Shown here in pieces: positions 59,040-64,000 of a stretch of DNA of 64,000 nucleotides (position 1 is the stretch's first letter; each line of letters begins with the position of its first letter). Under the pieces are notes generated by a model. It did not search any database. It was given only the letters and a program-made list of their open reading frames with translations, and had not been told where the DNA came from. Made by a program: the position numbers and the translations under genes. The stretch is from Clusia tigrina (taxonomy: Eukaryota > Arthropoda > Insecta > Diptera > Clusiidae), in NCBI GenBank assembly GCA_920105625.2, contig OV050030.1:29382516-29446515 (forward strand), in the 5' to 3' direction.

Positions 59040-61085
59040 AAGCGGGGTTACGAAGACCCACCACAAAAGTAATTAACAACGACTTTTGGGCTTATTCGTT
59101 CTTCCTTTCTTTCGGCTTTCCAGTATACTGGCCTCGACTGGGCCGCCGGAAGTTTCCCTGGTTTCCTTGTTGGTACTGTTTCTGCATGCATTCCGCTGCA
59201 AAATGTCCCATTCGACCACATGAAAAGCATTTCAACCCCTGTGTGGTGTCGCTTCTCCTTGCTTCATTTCCGGCACTCCAATTTGGATGCTGCTGATTAT
59301 CCTCAGTGTTGAAGGGATTTCTTCCTTTGTTAAATCCTTCTGTTGAATTAACTCGGGGACCACTGAAGTTACACCAGCCTTCTCTCCTGGGTGGATCCGG
59401 GCGCCTCTTAGCTGGCTGCCTCCTACTCTGATCCCATTTTATGTCTCCTTATCACTGTCTACTTGCCTCATGACCATTGGCATTCCGAACAGTGGGGCGA
59501 GTTTTTGCGTGTGATACACTCATCCCTTGTATGCCGTGGATTATGGCAGAATGAGCAAATAGGTCTTCTTTGTTGAAATCTCCTGTCCGAATTTATTGGG
59601 TTCATTTCTCGGTTATAGCAGACATCTGTGTTCTACGATCATATTTGGGTGGTTATTGCTAACTTCTCCATCCATGATAGCAGAAGTGAGCATGTTCTGC
59701 TTGTTTCTCACTGCATGTACTTCGCCCAAACCAGACGTACTCCGTTCCACCAGAAATTCTACCTATTCCTAATTCCTCTAGAGTTCCCGTTCTGCTATTC
59801 AGCATATGAATCTGCAGAGCGGGGTTACGAATACCCACCACAAAAGCAATTAACAACGACTTGTCAACTTTGTATAATAATGCTGTATCTCCAATGCCAT
59901 TATACTAATTTCTTATTATTTCCGTGGCCATCATCCGAAGTAGCTCTAAACGCCTGGCAAAGGCGCGTATTTCTTCACTTGCTAACTACTTCGCTATTCT
60001 GATTTCTTGGATTCCGTTTCCAGAGTTCTCTCCTTTAAATAATTCTCATTAGGAGCCCGAAAAGCTCGTCCGCACTGGCGAATTGCTTTGGCAGCACAAG
60101 GTTGTATGCATCTCCAAACAATCTTTGCTTAACACAGTCAAAGAAATCCTCCAATTCATCAGGGCTTATATTCCTCTTTCCAAGTTCACAGCCTTGAATG
60201 AACCTGTTGACTTCTGACCGTAAGTCTTCTGACGCAACACCAGTAAACACGAGTACTAGCCTAGCCACTGCCTTTGAGATCTCCTCTATACCCTTTTTGC
60301 TTATTTTTGTTTTACTTATTTCTGGTGCACCTAGAGCGTTATCTATTTTTTTGGCGGTCTCCAGATTCAGTTCTCCCTGAGATCTGAGAGGTACGTGACC
60401 ACTGACGGACTCAAACTAATTAGTCTTCGATCGTCTGCTCTCGCCGGCGAATTCCTGTCTACAGTATTGGGGCTTTGTTATTGGTTCTGGATCTTTTAGT
60501 GGATATACCAAGCTTTTATAGTGTACCGGACTTCCAGGCGAAACAGGCTCGACACCGATTTCAGATGCACCAAACATAAATTCTGCTGCATCTCTTCACT
60601 AAATACCACTCGACTTATCCCTTCAGGTGTTAAATCTTCCGGCCAGCGAACTACCGGAGGCAATATAAACACTGTCTGTGTATATTCAGCCGATGCTGAT
60701 TTTGATCTTTCCCTACTTGTTGAGGTTCTATTGGTCGCACTGCCTCTTTCAAATTCGACACACTCTTTCTCTAACAACGATGCCGCTTCCTCTGTTTGTT
60801 AACCTTTGAGAAAGCTCCTTCGCCTTATTCTCTAGGTAGTCTTTCTGTGCTCTCAAATCTTCCGTTTCTTTATGAAATTGTAACAATTTCTCCTCTGTTC
60901 TATTCTGAATTGCTCTCCAGGCTTGATCCGCTTGAACATATTTGGCGAGGAAACAAGTATCCTTCCACCAGAACAACGTACCGGCGCACAAGTCACCAGT
61001 CGCAATGGTAGAATTTCATGAACTAAGTTACGAATTGCACGAATTAAGTTACGAATTGCTTTCTCATCCAGCATATTCTCCCCCT
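59040..61085 (-). pseudogene. Gypsy-type LTR-retrotransposon gag, broken
   Basis: From 61085 down on the minus strand: MLDEKAIRNLIRAI, a coiled-coil-like stretch (LLQFHKETEDLRAQKDYLENKAKELSQ within the frame 60991-60749), ERSKSASAEYTQT, LPPVVRWPEDLTPEG, VARLVLVFTGVASEDLRSEV, FIQGCELGKRNISPDELEDFF (capsid-like helices), and a CFSCGRMGHFAAEC zinc knuckle (C-C-H-C, 59227-59190) that binds RNA in intact Gag. After it, FVVGLRNPALKIHML repeats a stretch also found before the knuckle. Frameshifts and stops split it into at least five frames. No protease or pol is visible to the left, and no LTR matching the solo LTRs adjoins it. Confidence 0.7.
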
Positions 61086-62559
61086 GCGACTACTTCCTGT
61101 TTGCAAATATGAAGAAATGACTCGGCGGTAAGAGATTTGGGTCGAATGAAGAGGTCATCGATGAAACAAACCCTTAATTTGAGGGTCTCGAGAAATCGTA
61201 TTATTAAGAGGGCATCAAAGAATTGGACAATTGTGTCGAGCTGAAAGGAGACTATGTTGAAAAATAAAATGAATTGTGTTCCTTATTTCGATTTTTAAGG
61301 ATTAATTGATCCTATCTCGTAGCATAACTTCCACAAAAATTTACTTCTTACGACCCATCGAATTAAATAGAAATTCTCATGAAGTCAACAATTGAAAAGC
61401 AGACTAAACAAAAATCCCAATACAGAACCTTCTTAAGTTAATGTTTCAATGGAAATACACGAGTATGTTCATGTGAAGGTGGCACTTTTCCTTCCAACTT
61501 AATCCCTAAACTCATTACTGCAACAACACAATTATTTATAAAGCGTTACAGTCACGTATTAAATCTCTTCTCCACGTTCTCTTCAGAAATCACACAAACC
61601 CAAATAAAACAATCTAAAATCCCTGTTGGCAAATTAAAGCTTTTGAAGAGCCACTTTCTCGACGTCTTTCGCAGCATTTAATTCTTAAGATGCGCACAAT
61701 TTATTTATAAATCCGTTGCTCTTCCTTGCTGGCTGCTGCTACGTAAGCTCCCAGGATAATTACAAAATAGAAATAAATTCTCAGCGCAGAGGCGAGTATT
61801 AACAAATGCACGCGTTTAAGCCGTGCAAAAAACGAAATTACCACAGAAGTACTAAAAAGCGCAACCATGTATGCATACACTCGAAAACAACAACAACAAA
61901 AACAACAATAACAACAACAACTGCAAAAAATGTATTAATAGTAGTGGAAATAGTAAAAATGCCACTTAAAGGCAAGAAGCCACCTTCATCCGCCCAACAA
62001 CATAAAAAATAATTATCAGATTATGGTAAGAGAAGCAAGATAACCCCCCACCCCCAGTATCAGAGCCAAATAAAAGAAATTTAAACAAAGTAAAAAAAAA
62101 TAACGGCGTAGGCGTCTGCTAAAAGAAGGCAATAAAACAAAAATAAACGCAAAAAGCGCAATTAAAAATTTAAGCGTTTGTTTATGCGTACAGATTTTGT
62201 TTGTTTACATAATTTATTTTTTGTTGTTTTTATTTTTAACTTTATCATTAAACGGAGTTTTTTTCTTCTTCTTGTTGTTGTTGTTTTCATTGCGATTTCT
62301 TTGTTTTTGCTGTGTAGGAAGAACCAACAAGTCTTCAAACCCCACTGGGAACTGCACTTACTGCAAAATTTTTTTTCTTCCTGCTTCCTACAATTCCTGA
62401 TGTACTGTGTGCCAACCAACACCAGCAACGCCACCGAAGATACAACGAGCCATTTAAGCCCAACAACAACAACAAATGACGGAAGTGAAAAATATACAGT
62501 TTGGGAGCAGAAAATAAAAACCTACTCGTAGGTAAAAAATGAATATGCAAATAATGCTT
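61086..62559. other. Gene-free spacer with simple repeats
   Basis: CAACAACAA runs at 61885-61925 and 62460-62475, and TTGTTGTTG near 62270-62290. The short frames there are products of triplet repeats. Nothing is identifiable as a gene with confidence. Confidence 0.4.
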
Positions 62560-62759
62560 TCCTCGTTTGTTGTGCCAGGCGCAGTAGCAGCAGCATAGAA
62601 TTTTTGGTATTCTACAAGGAAGTTTCGCCCAGAGTCTTCGTAGGCAGCCAGCTGCATAGTGCCATACTTGCCGGTGTTGTTTTTGCTCCTCTTCTTGTTA
62701 TGCTTGTTGTTGTTGGAGTTGAGTGTGTTTTTCTTGGCGTGCCATGCCGCTGACGCCAT
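62560..62759 (-). CDS. Possible 5' coding exon of an unidentified gene
   Basis: The minus frame starting at ATG 62759 (context CAGCATGG, in-frame TAA upstream) reads MASAAWHAKKNTLNS, an Asn/Lys-rich run, then KYGTMQLAAYEDSGRNFL, VEYQKFYAAATAPGTT. Third codon positions are richer in G/C (AAG, AAC, GCC, CTC, GGC) than the surrounding AT-rich DNA, which is the main coding hint. An alternative overlapping frame from an upstream ATG (62869) gives MATGAKSQCGEIKTT and stops after a Gln run. The donor site is uncertain; coding bias fades near 62560. No homolog recognised. Confidence 0.25.
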
Positions 62760-62869
62760 GCTGGAAATTATAATTTAAACACTCGCTTGATACCAAATCC
62801 CGACCATTATTATTTGTCTTGACTGTCGTCTTAATCTCTCCGCATTGGCTTTTTGCTCCTGTCGCCATT

Positions 62870-63361
62870 GTGTATATTTTTAAAAGTGACTGGCGGGATT
62901 TGGGAAATACAATAAAAACGTAGGCGATTATTGTGGAAGCGAATTTCGGAGTTTTCTCATTATATGAACTGGAAACTAGGAGAATGTTTTAGATATACAC
63001 CGAGAAACATACCTAATCACACGAAGAGTTGTGAGGTTTTCATTGCAGCTTCAAATATTTAAGAACTACTATCCTCGTATAAATATATGTGGAATAATAT
63101 CCAAGAAATTACGAGCTCGATCCATTTAAAGGTTGTAACGACTTCTTTCTTGATAGCTAGGATAGAACCCAGCGGGTTCCAGGGGTCGCTTAAAGAAATT
63201 TTTCAATTGCACAAGTTTTATTAGGTTTAACGTGTTTTATTGAAATTCAAACTAACTGTGGACTGTTGATAGTCCTTACAAATCTACTACCATAATTCTA
63301 TTGCTACATATGTAAATAAAAATATATTCTGAATGTACCTGTTTCCGGTTTCTATGTGTCG
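62870..63361. other. Gene-free spacer
   Basis: Nothing recognised. It leads into the repeated block at the right edge. Confidence 0.4.
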
Positions 63362-64000
63362 GTAGCGTATGTGTCTCAGCAACATAGATGTCTCAGTGAG
63401 AAAGTGATTGAAACCCTGATCATCTAACTGAGTTGTTATGTCCTGGTAGCGTACATGGCTTAGTGAGAAAACGATTCAAAACCCGATGTTCTCACTAAAG
63501 GGCTAACGAAAATAGACGAGACGAAACGTGACGAGTAAGTTCAAGCATATGTGAATCAATGTAAATAGCCAAAATGGCCATATGTATTTGATCGAAACTG
63601 AACGAAACATTTAGACGTGACGATCGGTTCCGTAAGAACCGAATTGCAAACGTCTGCTACTCGTCCCAGCGGCTACTTTTGTGACACGATTGCTATTTTG
63701 TTTAAAATTAAAATTAAAATGACGGAATTTTGCTACAATTTAGTCGCCGCTGTGAGGGATGAGCTCGCAATTTGTGGAAAAAGCCATCCATCGATGCGTT
63801 TGTTAGCATCACATTTTGGGTTAAATGTCAAAATCGACGTAACGAGTGCAGACGTTCGTCAAATCGCTATCGTTACGTCTCGTCTATTTTGGTCCTACCT
63901 TAAGTCTCGACGCCTCTGTATAGTGTATGTCACAATAGCGTAGGTGTCTCAGCAGCATAAGTGTCTCAGTGAGAAAACGATTGAAAACCTGATGTTCTCA
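63362..64000. repeat. Imperfect repeats at the right edge
   Basis: A unit with TAGCGTA-GTGTCTCAGCA, GTGTCTCAGTGAGAAA, CGATT(G/C)AAAACC and GATGTTCTCA occurs at 63366-63420, again in shortened form at 63447-63496, and again at 63940-64000, running off the window. The first two copies are tandem; the third is separated from them by the inverted-repeat element at 63509-63890. Confidence 0.7.
63509..63890. mobile_element. Short inverted-repeat (MITE-like) element
   Basis: Ends AAAATAGACGAGACGAAACG (63509-63528) and the reverse complement of AAAATAGACGAGACGTAACG (63871-63890), a 20-bp terminal inverted repeat with one mismatch. A second, internal inverted pair (ACGTCTGC-ACTCGT near 63650 and its complement near 63845) lies within. 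The interior holds a frame with MTEFCYNLVAAVRDEL and MRLLASHFGLNVK that shows no transposase motif. No target duplication is obvious, so the superfamily is unknown. Confidence 0.6.

Overview
The window looks like a piece of an AT-rich nuclear genome from a higher fly, plausibly a tephritid fruit fly. The grounds are two small intron-bearing insect genes (a CRAL-TRIO lipid carrier and an odorant-binding-protein-like gene), several non-LTR retrotransposon clades typical of Diptera (jockey, R1, RTE-like, I/LOA-like), CA and AT microsatellites, and long gene-poor spacers. The species is inference.

Only two host genes are well supported. At 28931-29939 (minus) is a three-exon CRAL-TRIO (Sec14/alpha-tocopherol-transfer-like) gene; its frame closes over 307 codons only if a normal 59-nt intron and an abnormally short 26-nt intron-like segment are removed. 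At 36092-37396 (plus) is a two-exon, 133-residue secreted protein with the four-cysteine pattern of a minus-C odorant-binding protein, with a TATA box and poly(A) signals.

The rest is a retroelement graveyard. 1-750: two jockey fragments fused out of order. 4171-5900 and 47842-49048: two copies of an I/LOA-like element with RNase H and a TAACC-rich 3' end. 8985-12175: an almost full-length degenerate RTE-like element. 20105-21260, 23255-23600, 25170-25400, 25985-26090, 43500-43790, 54560-56250 and 56795-57115: remnants of RNase-H-encoding non-LTR elements. 24880-27880: a pile-up of jockey endonuclease, a solo LTR and an R1-clade reading frame that is still open for 297 codons. 30655-33020: a 5'-truncated jockey element with a poly(A)-like end. 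39080-42000: two opposed jockey copies, one carrying a solo LTR and a SINE insertion and the other a 24-bp foldback inversion. 45200-47841: R1-like, jockey and LTR pieces. 59040-61085: a broken gypsy-type gag with a CCHC knuckle.

Solo LTRs fall in two groups. Five related copies have TG/CA or TGTTACG/CGTAACA ends, and several are flanked by ATAT-like 4-bp duplications. Two related copies (40322-40930 and about 51925-53003) differ mainly by large internal minisatellite expansion. A tRNA-derived SINE family is present in two near-complete copies, one with a clean 14-bp target duplication, and one tail fragment.

I found no multi-gene system such as a cluster or operon-like unit. The more novel-looking items are the SINE family, the minisatellite growing inside an LTR, the foldback inversion inside a reverse transcriptase, the 26-nt intron-like segment, and an inverted-repeat element inside a tandem array at the right edge.
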